From: Drosophila pseudoobscura
Taxonomy: Eukaryota; Arthropoda; Insecta; Diptera; Drosophilidae
Reading direction: 5' to 3'
Length of the DNA stretch: 64,000 bases
Assembly (NCBI RefSeq): GCF_009870125.1
Contig: NC_046680.1
Coordinates: forward strand, 10,974,001-11,038,000
The translations under genes and the position numbers were made by a program. Each line of letters begins with the position of its first letter. Positions within the stretch are counted from its first letter, which is position 1. Below the pieces are notes generated by a model. That model was not told the DNA's origin. It did not search any database and worked only from the letters and a program-made list of their open reading frames with translations. This document shows positions 45,301 to 57,300 of the stretch, in pieces.

Positions 45301-48300
45301 GACTGGGAATGAGAATGGAGACAAAAGGCAAAATCAGCCAGCGAGCAGCCAAAAGCAGGCAAACAACACACCCAGTTCGGTGGGGCAGTCGCTCCTCGGC
45401 AGTACCCAGTACCCAGCACCCAGCAGAAGATCAATTACTCGAATTGTGGGAGCAGTTCGGTGCTCGATCAAGCGCGGAAAGGGGAGGCGGCTCGGCCTCT
45501 GGCTCCCTCCCAGATACCCAGGTACGGTACCCAGACTTGGGCGCCAATTATGCGTGCAATGCGAAATGGAACGGAAATGTGTGCGGCGACAAAAGGTTCC
45601 CCAGAATGATTTCATTGCGTTTCGTTGGCTTTTTGTTGCTGGCCAAAAAACAAAACAACTCTTCGGCAAAGCCAGACCAAAAACAAAAGACACAAAGACA
45701 ATTGTCATTGCAACCGACTCTCGAGCTCGAGCTCGGCTTGGTTTGGTTTGGTTTGGCGGGGCACTTCCGGTGGCCGGGCAGACACTGCTGCCCGGGTGCT
45801 GCTGCTTTAGAATCAAATCAAACGGAAAATTCGCTTGGAAAAAATGTTAATAAAGGCACTTGAGTGCGATAGAGCGGCACACCCTCAAGGAGCGCCCGCA
45901 GTCGAGCAGAAGTCGCATTTCGAATATCGTTGTTGGAGGCAATTCATTTGAAATTTATCGATTTGCAAACAAGAAAGATTCTGAAACGAATCGGGCACAG
46001 CGACAACAACAATGACTGGGGTAACCATTTAATTCTCACTTTGGATCATTTCCAAAGTGTTTTCCACATAGCGGAACCCGACCCGCGTTGGCCTTGTGAA
46101 AATCCAGCACAAAGCATGAAAAAGGGCTGGGGGAGGCGGGGCATAGATACATATATGTAGCTGCATAGACGCCTGTGCAACCTGTCACTGAATCTGAATG
46201 GCAACGGGAGTCGGGAGTTCCACTCGGAACTGCTTTCGAGTCGGAGACCTGTCACTGCGACTGCGACTGGGGCAGGGGCTGGAACTGGGAATGGGTGCGG
46301 CCGCCTCTGGCAAATTGAGAGCATTTCCTGAGTTGATTTATGTGGAATGCCTAGGGAGAACGCGCCCGTCTGCGGAGTGGGATCGGGGGACTCCCGAGTT
46401 TTGGTTATTTATGGAGTGGATATTTGTGGCTTTGCTAATTGAACGGGGAACTCTACTTCTGAATGAAGAAGGCAAGAAGGGGAGGGGGAACAGACTGTAT
46501 CGAAAACGGAAGATTTTATTGATCGTTTATATTGCTAAATTATTATGAAAACAATGCTAGAAGAAAGTCGCATAGCTGGGAAACCTCAAAAACTATGTTT
46601 TTAAGACAGATATGGCATCTTGTATATATCCGGAGATATCTAAATTTCTCCTCATAATTTCAACTTATATTTTCCATCTTTCAATGATCAATTTCTAGTC
46701 AAAAACACTCTTCCATATGCTAAAAAACATCAACCAGAAGGAGAAGCCCTAACTACCCCACTTTGATCTGTTATGTTTGACGTTTAGCCACCTGCGATCT
46801 CACACTTATCCATCATCAGAGCCCCATTATAATCCATCATATAATCCCCGTTTCATCCCCGACAACGTCATCAACCAAAATGGGAATCGCCCTTCCCCGT
46901 TCCGTTCCGTCCCGTTCCGCCCCGTCCCGTTTCCAACCGAAAGGAAGATACGCGAACTTTTCGTTCAAGTTCAACTGAATTTATAGCAAAAAAAAAAAAC
47001 TATAAATTATTTTCACTCACTAAAAGTCTTTGAATTTATACTTTTCCATTCTTTGGCATAGCCAAAGGCACAACAACAACAAAATATAAAGAAAATAGAA
47101 CCAGAGAGTAGAGAATGTTAAAAATAAAAACATACTCGCACAGATTAATGCTTCGAATAAATATGTTATGTGTATGGGATCTTCTACCAATCTCCAAAGC
47201 CCATACCGCCCGTATAGCATAGATAAAGTCCGGTCCGGAGCTACATATCAGCCTTCAGATGACGCCAATCGAAAAACGATGGATTTTTGATGGATTTGTG
47301 TACGCCCCCGTGGAGCCTTATGGGGATCATGGCTGGCTCCATCCAGCCGAATGGAAACGAAACCCCAAGGCAAACAAATCTGAATCGGGCATCATAGCAC
47401 ATCAGATGGAATGGAATAGAATGGAATGGTCAGGGCGACAAGGCAGAGAGCATCCAAGTATCTCTGGGCAGTGTTCGTGTTGCTTTCGTATGGCGCGAAC
47501 TTTTATTGGAGACTGTAAAAGGCGGAATCCGCGTGGGCGGCGGCTAACAAGAACAACAATTGAGCACATTGCAAATATTGTAATAAATATTTTCCCGTAT
47601 TTTCTTTTGCTCTGCGTGATCGTACGTCATTTCATATATTTAGCCATGGCGCACCTCCAGCAACATCACCCCACCCCACCACATCAGCCCGCCCCCCTTT
47701 CCAGCCTTTGGATTTTCCAAAATGCTCGTCTAAATCATGTCGAAATTTTGGTGTGCGCACAATTAACATGAACTAATGTGAAATATTTAAAATAAACAAT
47801 CCGAAACGACCCAAAGCGAGTGAAATCAAGTTCAGAAAAAGCCAAACAGAATAGAAAATCTTCATTAAATAATCTATAAATAAGGGCGATAAATCGCAAG
47901 ATGAAAAGTTGATTGGGAAACGATGGATTTTCGCGGGAAGTGAGTGTAGTCACTCAAGTCCCAAAAAGATTGAAATTTCCATTCACAGCCCGAGATTCGC
48001 CGTTGAATCATCATCTACATACATCAAAGAAAACAGCCAGACAACCCACTGAAAACGTCATGTGTGCCATTTGTCGGTGCAGGCGGTGCAGACGGTGCAG
48101 ACGGTGGTGCATCCGCTGGCATAGCTGCTGCCATTTACCTGATCCTGACGGCGCGCGTGCCTTGAATTTTGGTGCAAACATCGTCGTGCTCGTGCTCTGA
48201 GTGTACTCTGCAAAAGTCGGAGGGCAGATGGCAAAATTTTGGGGGGTTTTAGATACGCTTTGTCGGGGGTCTCTCGAAACTTCACTCAGTTCAGTTCACT

Positions 48301-51300
48301 TCACTTGGAGACTGCTGGGGCCCGCGTGTATCTTTCGTAGGGGGCCAAGTGGCAGCCGGGGAAAGGCACGGAAACACACACAAACAAATTTGAATACAAA
48401 ACGGTCGACTAACCCTGCCCCATTTTTTTTTTCTATTGCTGTGGAAATATAGAAGCGATTTCTGATTTCTGATTTCTGACTTCGGACTATTTTCTATTTT
48501 TTCGTTTTCTTTCTTTTGCTGACGCGCCTTCGCGTTGCTCACACGACTTTAACACGACGACGACTACGAAAAGTGTTTCATTTTCATGCAGGTTGCTTGG
48601 ATTTTCGTTGGTTCGTTTTCAAAAACGTATTCAGAACGGCCCGCCCCAAGAAATCCCAGCCGAAAAACAAAAAATCTCAATTTGTGTGCGAGCGCAACCA
48701 AACAAATTTGTTGAACGAACGAAAGTTCTCAGTTCTGTTCTCGCATCTCAGATGAAAAATATAATTCGTATTTCCTTCGCCCAGTGCGAGTAGTATAAAC
48801 AACCTTTTTATTTTGGATGCTTTCGTAAACAGAGACCGGAGAGGGAGACCCTGAATGGTAGATCGTTGGAGAGCGAGTAAGAGCGAGATCTTTGACTCAA
48901 GTGGGTCATAAATTATGAACGGAATACAGCCAAAAGATATACATATATATATATATATATAGTTGAGTGAGGGAAATGACCAGAGGTGCGGTGCTCACGT
49001 CGTATACGCAATATGCTGAGAATTTCCTGAAAACCGAGAGCGAAATTCGCTGCATACTTTCAGGCGGATGCGCGAAATTCACTCGACACGAAAATGAAAA
49101 AACTAAAATTAAACTCAATTTAGTCGTAATTATACCGAAAATGGGGTTAGACACTCAACAAGCAGCTGCACAAATTAGCGGGGGGTGGGGAGTCACAACA
49201 TTTAGGGGGCCATGGATGGGGGGGATCGGTTCAGTTCGGTTCGGGGCTCTGTTTTGACACACCATTCGCGTAGAGGAAGCCCTTGGCCAGCTGCAGTTCG
49301 CTGTCGATCTCCTTGAGCAGATCGCTCTCGGACCAGCTGCGTCGTTGCCTCTGACGCTGCAGTTGCTGCGGATTGAGGAGGAAGCGCGTCTGCTTGGGCG
49401 GTCGTGGTCGCAGCCTTACACTCATGGCCGGTCCAGTCTCTGTGCCAGTTGCTGCTGTTGCTGTGGCTGTTGCAGTGGCTGTTGCTCCTCTGTCTAAATG
49501 ATAGCATTCGGTTAGATTTCTGCATTCCCTCTCATTCTCTCTTAGCAGTCGGCGCTTCTGTCTTGTGTCTCTGTCTCTCCGCTCAATTGCCCCCGATTCC
49601 GTAATTCTTCTTTGAACAAACGAGACGTCTGTCGGGTCGGAGTCGGGTCGGACTGCACTTTGTTTTCCATGCAATTGAATGGAATTAATTTAAAATTTCC
49701 GCTTAATCGCGATTCGGCTCCTCTCTTCTCCTCTATCTTTTCTTGTGTCTTCTCTTGCAAATTCTCGATTGCCTTTGAAGGGGAATTGGTATATTGTACG
49801 AGTAGCTGAAGGGTTAAGCCGATTTTAGCCCTAAGACATTTGAGCGCAGAGTCTGAGCAGATTAAGCAAAGCATTTCATTTACAAGGCAGTCTAAACATT
49901 GACTTAATTTAAGCTTAAATTTAAACACGTATTTATCTGTGGGTGTTTGGTTGCAGTGCGTTTCAAAGCTACGGGTATAAATGGCATAGGTTGCTTTTAC
50001 ACGGTAACAAGAAATTTAGAAGAAAATAATATATTTAAATGATCTATTAATGGGTCATTAGCAGGTCGTATATTGAAATGAATCGATCAAATATGTATCT
50101 CATATACATCTGAATATTTTTCTTGAACAGTGCCCTCAATTGTCTTGATTTTTCTTCGGTTATCGAATGAATTTCCTCATTGAATAATTTCATTTATCGA
50201 ATCAAATTGATCAAATGAAAGCGATAACTAAATTAGACCGACATCTGGTAACAACCATTGAATAAAGATCATTTACGAAGGCACTTCGATATAATGTTTC
50301 AAATTAGGACGCATTTCCAAGGCAGTCAGCAGTTCATTAATTAAGTTAGGGCATTGCAATGGTTAGGTCAGTCCTATAGTTTCCAAACGCACTGTATGCA
50401 TATTTACACTGTGCGAGAGTCTTTTTAAAATTAGCACGAGACAAAAATCTTTATGACATCCAACATAACCGCCACAAAAAAAAGCCCTGATGGGTTTTCA
50501 AAGAGATATTAATATATATGATCTTTCATTGGATTTAATACAATGGCCACCCTGAAGATTATATCAACCAATTTAACATGTTTCTTCAACTTTGAGATTA
50601 ACCAAAGAAATATTTGTTTTGTAGGGTATTTTTTAAGAGTTTTTTCACTGCAATTAATTCCTCAACTAAAAAAGCTTTTTGGAATTATGTAAAATTGTGC
50701 AAAGAATGACAAATATATTGATATCTCAACACCATATTATATTACCCTAAAAAATCCTTGGTTTGTACATCTTTTATGTAGGATATCAGCACTATAGATA
50801 CCGAGTGAAAACTATTAAAGTGCGTAAAGTCATCCAAGGTTTTGCATTTTTAAAGAAGATTTTGGGAGTATATTGCCAGGCAACAACCAACCTTTTGTCT
50901 CGTGTAAGACACATTCAAACATTAATTTAATCGCACAGTGTTATATGGTATGACTATGTACACTACACATCTATAAAGAATATATCTGTACATGGATTAG
51001 TTTGGTTTCAAGCATATCATCTCTCTCTTTGGACATATCACACAACTATTGTAAATGGGAAATGTTTCAGCATGCGGAATGGAATACAGGAAAATGCAAC
51101 AAGTAATCGAATATCAATAAACATTTTCTGGTTAATCGAATAGTTTTCGTTTATTAAACATTAAACAACACTAAGTATAAATTTTGTTTTTATTAATTTT
51201 TCATGGTCAAACATTTAACAAGAGTTTCACAAAACAATATTTTGCACAAATTTTCACCTAATTTAGGAGCTGAGTGTAGAGAGGACATGGGGGCAGGGGC

Positions 51301-54300
51301 GGGGGCGGTGAGGCTGCATGCAGCTGCGTGGAAGGGTGGGAGAGGGGTGGCTATAGGGGGTTAAAGCATTCGGATTGGATTGTGGTTCTGCTTCCGGTTC
51401 AAAGGGGGGTTCGGTATGCTCTCTAGAAGCTGTTCGACGCCGAATGCTCAAAGTTTCGCCAGTATTTGTCGAACTCTTCGAAGATCTTGGAGCGGAAGGG
51501 AGACCCGGCAAAGAGCTCGTTCAGGTCGCCATTGAACATGCTCGGGAGGGGCGACCGCGGCAGGCCTGTCGAAGAGCTGCTTTCGTGCGCCACGGGATGA
51601 GTGTTGCAGGTGGATTCTGTTGCATCGTCTGTGTGGAGGAGTAGAGTAGGAGGAAGGCGCACACAATGAACAATCGGGCGAAAGAGAGAGAGAGAGAGAG
51701 AGATAGAGATACGTACAACAGAAAGAGTGAGACAGACAGAGAGTGTATCTACAATATGGATGGTGTGTGAGGGAGATGGCAGTACACCGGTGAGTGGGAG
51801 GGAGCGGGAGAGGGATAATGGAGCTATGGGATCTAGCTAAACTTATTCCAGGCCGTCAGCAGGGACAGACCTACAAGGAGGGCAGTGCCCAAGATGGTGG
51901 GTGCGGCAGAGGTGGATGTGGACGCCTGGGCGGGATCATTAATGGCCGTGCTTGTGGGTCGAGGTGGCGATGGAGATGGAGATGGCGATGGAGTGTGAAT
52001 GGGGGAGTGGGACGACAGGGAGCCTTTGATGGGGGAACGGGAACCACAACCACGACCAGATGGGTCTGTTTCGGGCGATGAGCGGGAACTAGTTACGGAA
52101 GCAGTTAGTCCAGTTAGTCCAAGTGGAATATTACGACTAACGAGCCTCGCCGTTTGCGAGCGATTGCGATAACGATTACGATTATTGGGCGACGTCCCAG
52201 CAGCTCCTCCGCCACCGGAGGAGGAGGAAAACTCACCCTGCACGGAAGGCGGCAGACGCGACACCTTGTACGTCTTCACGATGCTGGTCTTCTGGCTGGC
52301 ACTGCTGTGCGAGTGGTCCGTGGCCTCCTCGCGCCGCTCCTGCTGCTCGTGCCGCTCCACCTGTGCCCCATCCGGCATCTGTTCACTAGTCGAGAACTTG
52401 GCAAATTCGCGCAGATGCCTCGGAAGCTGTCGCAGACTGGCCTCCGCCTGGCCCTCGAGGATGCGCACGGGCGCTGCCTCCACATCCGACGACGACTCGT
52501 TGGCGGCCACGCCCACCTGGGGGTTGGCCTGGGGCTGCGATTCGGCCCCACTCTCCCAGTCACTGTCCGCCGGCATGGCCAGCTTGTGGCGTCGCTCCTT
52601 GACGGCGCTGAGGAACTCGTCGCTTATGTTGGCCCGCTCTGTGGCATGGTCCTGCTCGTCCTCGATCTTGGAGATCTTGATGATCTTGTGCTGGCGCCGC
52701 TCCTCACGCTCGGCCACCTTGTTCATCCACTCCTCGGCCATCTGCTGGCGGAACACCTCGTCCTCGCTGAGCGTCGGCAGCTTGGCCGCCGGCCGATAGC
52801 TCTCCCGTCGCTGTGGCTGCGGCAATATGGGCGCCCGCTGCATCTCCTCCATCAGGCGCCGGCGCTCCAGCTGCAGCCGCTCCACCTCCAGGCGCAGTTC
52901 CTCCTCCTTGGACAGGATGTACTTGAGCTGCTGCTCGTGCAGCTCACGCGGCAGCGAGGATCGCCTCTGCTGGCGATCATAGGCTGGCGGCGGTACGCCT
53001 ATGACTGGCGATGGAGCTGGGCCCGGGCTCACGCCTCGCCTGGAGGTGGTGCTGATGTACTTCGGATTCGGATCTCGCTCGATCATCGAGTAGCAGCTGG
53101 CGTAGTGGGGCCGCTGCTGCTGTGGCGCCTGGCTGAGCATTGGCGCGTGCGTCCTCCTGCCGCCGTACGCGTTGTAGCTATCGAAGCTGTGCTGGTGGCC
53201 ACTGCTGCTCAGGTCGTTGGTGCTGGCAGAGAGGCGTGGCGCCCGGATGGGCTGCGAGTGCCTGGGAGTCGGATTCTGTCCCTGACGCTGGTAGCAGATC
53301 TCCACCTCGCGGGCAAAGGGTCGCGCGATGTTCTCCGAGTATCCCAGATCGCTGGCATAACGCGCCCAGTCGTCCTGCGACAAGCTGCTGTTGTTGTTGC
53401 TGTAGTTGTAGTGCCCCACGGAGGTGTGTGGCCGGGGGCGTGGCTCGCTCAGGTTGCACATGGATTCGGCGCGCCGGGAACGCTGCTCCTGCCCCTGCTC
53501 CAGCTCCAGTTCGATGGGAATCTCGTGGGTCCTGGACGTGGGTGTGCTCTCCAGGTTGCGTGGCACCGAGGACATGCGCTCCTGCCGCGATCGGGAAGAT
53601 CGCTCGATCTCACGCTCAAGCTCCTGCATGTGGGCGTGCCGCCGCTGCTTCAACTCCTCCAGCGGATGCTTCCCCTGGCTCCTGGTCATCCCGCTCAGAT
53701 CGAAGAGCGAGGCGGACTTCTCGCGCCGCTCCCTCGTGGACTGCAGCTCGGCGTTCATCTGCTGCGAGAGCCGGTCGAAGTCCTTGAACACCTTCTCATT
53801 GTCCAACCCGTTGGCCGGGGCTGTCGGTGGTGGTCGGGGTCCTCCAATGGCATCCACGGCTGCCTTGGCACGCTGCCGAAATTCCTCATACGTGCCGCCA
53901 AAGGTAGAGGTAGAGGTAGAGGCAGTGCCACTCTCGCGATTGCTCGGGCCATTCTCTCGCCTATCCGGCTCTTGCCGGCTATTTTTGGGCGCGTCATCAT
54001 CCTCAATGAAAGTGTTTGCCGTAGTCGAACCGTTTAATTTCGTTGCTGACATAATTGGCGGCGGTGGGATGGGTGGCGGCGGGGCGTGGTCGGGGGAATC
54101 CGACCTGGCCTCTGTCTCCGCTACCGGGAAGCGGTTGCTCTGCTTCTCGTGGCTGGAATTCGTTATGTCGTAGATCACCTGACCGTTCTCCGTGCGCTTC
54201 TTCGACTCGTACGAGCTGGTCTCGATGTTCGAGTACCGCTTGCTCTGCTGCGCCCTTGGCTGCTGGCTGTTGGACGTCTCGATGTTGGAGAAGCGCTTGC

Positions 54301-57300
54301 GCTGCTCCTCAAAGATGTCGCCCTGCTGCTGGGCCATGCTGGGGAACATCCTGGCCAGCTCGCTCTCCATTCCGCCCATTGAGGTGGCCGGGAATCTGAC
54401 GTCCGTACTGCTGTTCATCTGGTGGCTGGATCTGGTCTGCTGCTGCTGGTGCTGCTCTTGCTGCTCTGTCGATTGCTGCTCGATGGGATCAGCTGCTCGC
54501 CTTGGTTTATTTTCAATCGATGACGATGCTCCCACTGATGCTGCGTTCTTCTTCGGGTCGCTTGCGTCATCTCTCTTGGCGCTCGCCTTGGCCGCTGTTT
54601 CGGCGCTCTTCACTGGCACAGGCGGCGGCGTGGGTGTCAGGCTCTTGCGCAACTCTCGCATCATGGCCGCCGTCTTGAGCATCTCGCTCTGCTTCTGCTG
54701 CTGCTGCTGTTGCTCCTGCTCGCTGTCGAGGGCACGCACTTGGGCGCTGCTCAGCTCGTGGTAGCCTCGTCTCTCCACGAACTTCTGATGGTCGTCCAGC
54801 AGCTGATCGGGCTTGGTCTCTCCGATCAGTGGACGCTGTGCCGGCGACAGGCATACCAGCAGCTTGGGGTCCGCCTGTGTGGGCATGCCCAGCCAGGCGG
54901 AAGGGGAGAACGACGACGATGACGATGACTTGCTCTCGTGTTTAGTGGACAGCTGCAGCTCCCGAATGTGGGGCATCTCTGGCAGGGGATAGGGCATCGT
55001 GGTGGAGTTGTGCTGCTGAGCTCTTGGCTCCGCTATGTCCTGGGCCACGCTGGCTAGTTCCTCTAGCACCTGCTCGCCATACGGCATAGACGCCAAGGTC
55101 TCGGTGCACAGCAGGCGAAGCTTCTTTATGGGATCCGATTCCGATTCCGGTTCCGGTTCCAGTTCGTCATCTGCAACTGAAATCTCTGACTCTTGCTGCT
55201 GCTGCTCGGTGGGGGGTTCTGGGTGCGTGCAGGTGGAAGCAGGAGCAGGTGCAGGAGCGGAAAGAGGAACAGGGTATATTGGTGCATGGTACTGTTGTTG
55301 TCTGAGGGGCGGTGTGGGTGGCTGTGGCTGTTTCTGTGGCAGTGGCTGGGGCTGTGGCGGGGGACTGCTGCTAGCAAAGCTGGGCGGGGGCGAGGCCAGA
55401 TTGATGGCCGTGCACTGGCTGTGCTGGGTGCTGTCCGAGCAGTGCGACTCCGCAGACTCCTGGCGGCTAAGCAGGAGAGGCGCCAAGGCACCGGAGGACA
55501 CTGTGTGGGGGTGGTCGGGACTGTTGGTGGGATTGTAGTGCTGTAGGCCAGCGGGTGGCGGCGGAATGGGCGGGGGCGATGGCGAACGTGGCATACCGGA
55601 CTGCTCCGGAGCAGTCGGAGCGGACACGACTCCATCTCTGGTCTCCTCGTGCTCCTGCTCGCGTCGCGTCATCTCGATCAACTCGCGCACTTTTTCCATA
55701 TTGCGAACGAACTCCTCTCGCGTGGCCGACAGCGCTGACGCTGCACCGATACTGCCGCCGCTGGCCTCTGGGGCCTGTTCGCGAATCGATCCGAAAGATA
55801 CAAATGTATCTTCTGCTCTCGTTGGCTGCTCTGCTGTGGGCGTCGGCGTTGCCGCACTCAAAAGAGAAGACAACGAGCTGCTAGCCGACGCTCCCGCTCC
55901 CGCTCCCGCGTTGCCGACGAATTGGTTAACAGGTGTGCTCTCGCGACTCTCCGCGTCCCTCTCCGTTTCCGTTTCCGTCTCCAGTTCGCCCTCCGTTTCC
56001 GTCTCGTTCGATGACGTGGCCGGATCCGTGGTGGTCGTGCTGCTCATCTCGTCGTCGGGCCGTCGGAACAGTTTGCTGGCATCCGTGTCCAGGTCGACGA
56101 GGGCGCGCTCAGCCAGAGCGGCGGCCTGCTCTAGCTCGAGCTCCATCAGGTCGGACATGCTGCTGGAGGCCGAGGAGCTGAGGTACACCAATTCCGCGTC
56201 CTCGGACTGGGGCGACAGTGCGCTCTGCAGTCGAGTGCAGCTCTCGAGGTCGCTGGCCTCTTCGATCAGCTTCGTCTCCAGCATGAGGGCCACCGGCTCC
56301 TCCCTGCGCTTGTGCCGACGGCTAAAGTCCAGCTGGCTCTTGGGGAACGTTTCGGTCACCTTCGGAACGCGCATCCCCGCCAGATCGTTTCCGGAGGAGC
56401 TGCTGCGATTTAGGCCGGGATGCCCGACACCTGCCAGATCGCTGTTCTCCTCCAGGATGCTGTCCAGGTAGCGCGGGTGCATCAGCTGCGGCAGGAAGTG
56501 CGTCTCCAGGGCGTTCCGTTTCTGGGCGCGCTTCTGCCGCAGCTGCTCTTGTTGCTCGGCGCGGCTGGACGGCTGCAAATCCGGCGGGGATGTTGACGTG
56601 GGCGTGGCCGGTGCTGCCTCCGTTTCGGAGTCCGCCTCGCACACAAGCGGCGAAGCCAGTACATTGAACTCCCCGGAGCTGCAGTCGCTGGTCAGCTCCA
56701 GCTCCTGGATCTGAACGTCGCGGGCGAAGTGCGTGAACTGTCCCACGGCGCCGGACACGTTCTTGGGCGACTCTACCAGATAGCGCGGCGGCGGCGACAG
56801 AGTGCCTGATCCTGGTTCTTGGCTGAAGCTCAGCGAAGCGGGGGGTGCTGGTGAGGTGGTGCTGATCTCCTCAAAGGTGGGCTTACCTTTATGGACTTGA
56901 TCGGCCGCGTGATCGTCCCTTTCCAGGCGTATCTGGTGGATGATCACTTTTGTGCTGCGCTGCAGCGGCGGCCCCTGAGGATGTGGGGCAACATGAGGAA
57001 CAGGGACAACTTCATTGCGTTGTACGACATCTTCTTTCAGATCTTGACTAGTGTTTGACTGCTCCTGATCCTGTGATTGATCCTGAATGGGGGATTCCCC
57101 TTTTGGCTGCTCTGCCCCATCTGCCCCATCTGTCTCATCCGCTTCCCGCACAATGCGATGCACTATGACCTTGGCTTGTCGGGGACTTCCCGGTGCCTTT
57201 AACGGAGGCACCTCCTCCTGCTCCAACTCCTTTTTTTGCTTCTCCGGCTCATTGCTGGATTGCTTGCCGGATTTATCCGTCTGATGCTTGGAGTTTTTGG

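Noticed and set aside
52154..54037. 627-codon plus-strand ORF opposite the CAP first giant exon
   Set aside because: Antisense shadow, Leu/Arg/His-rich with no domain; the minus frame explains the region.
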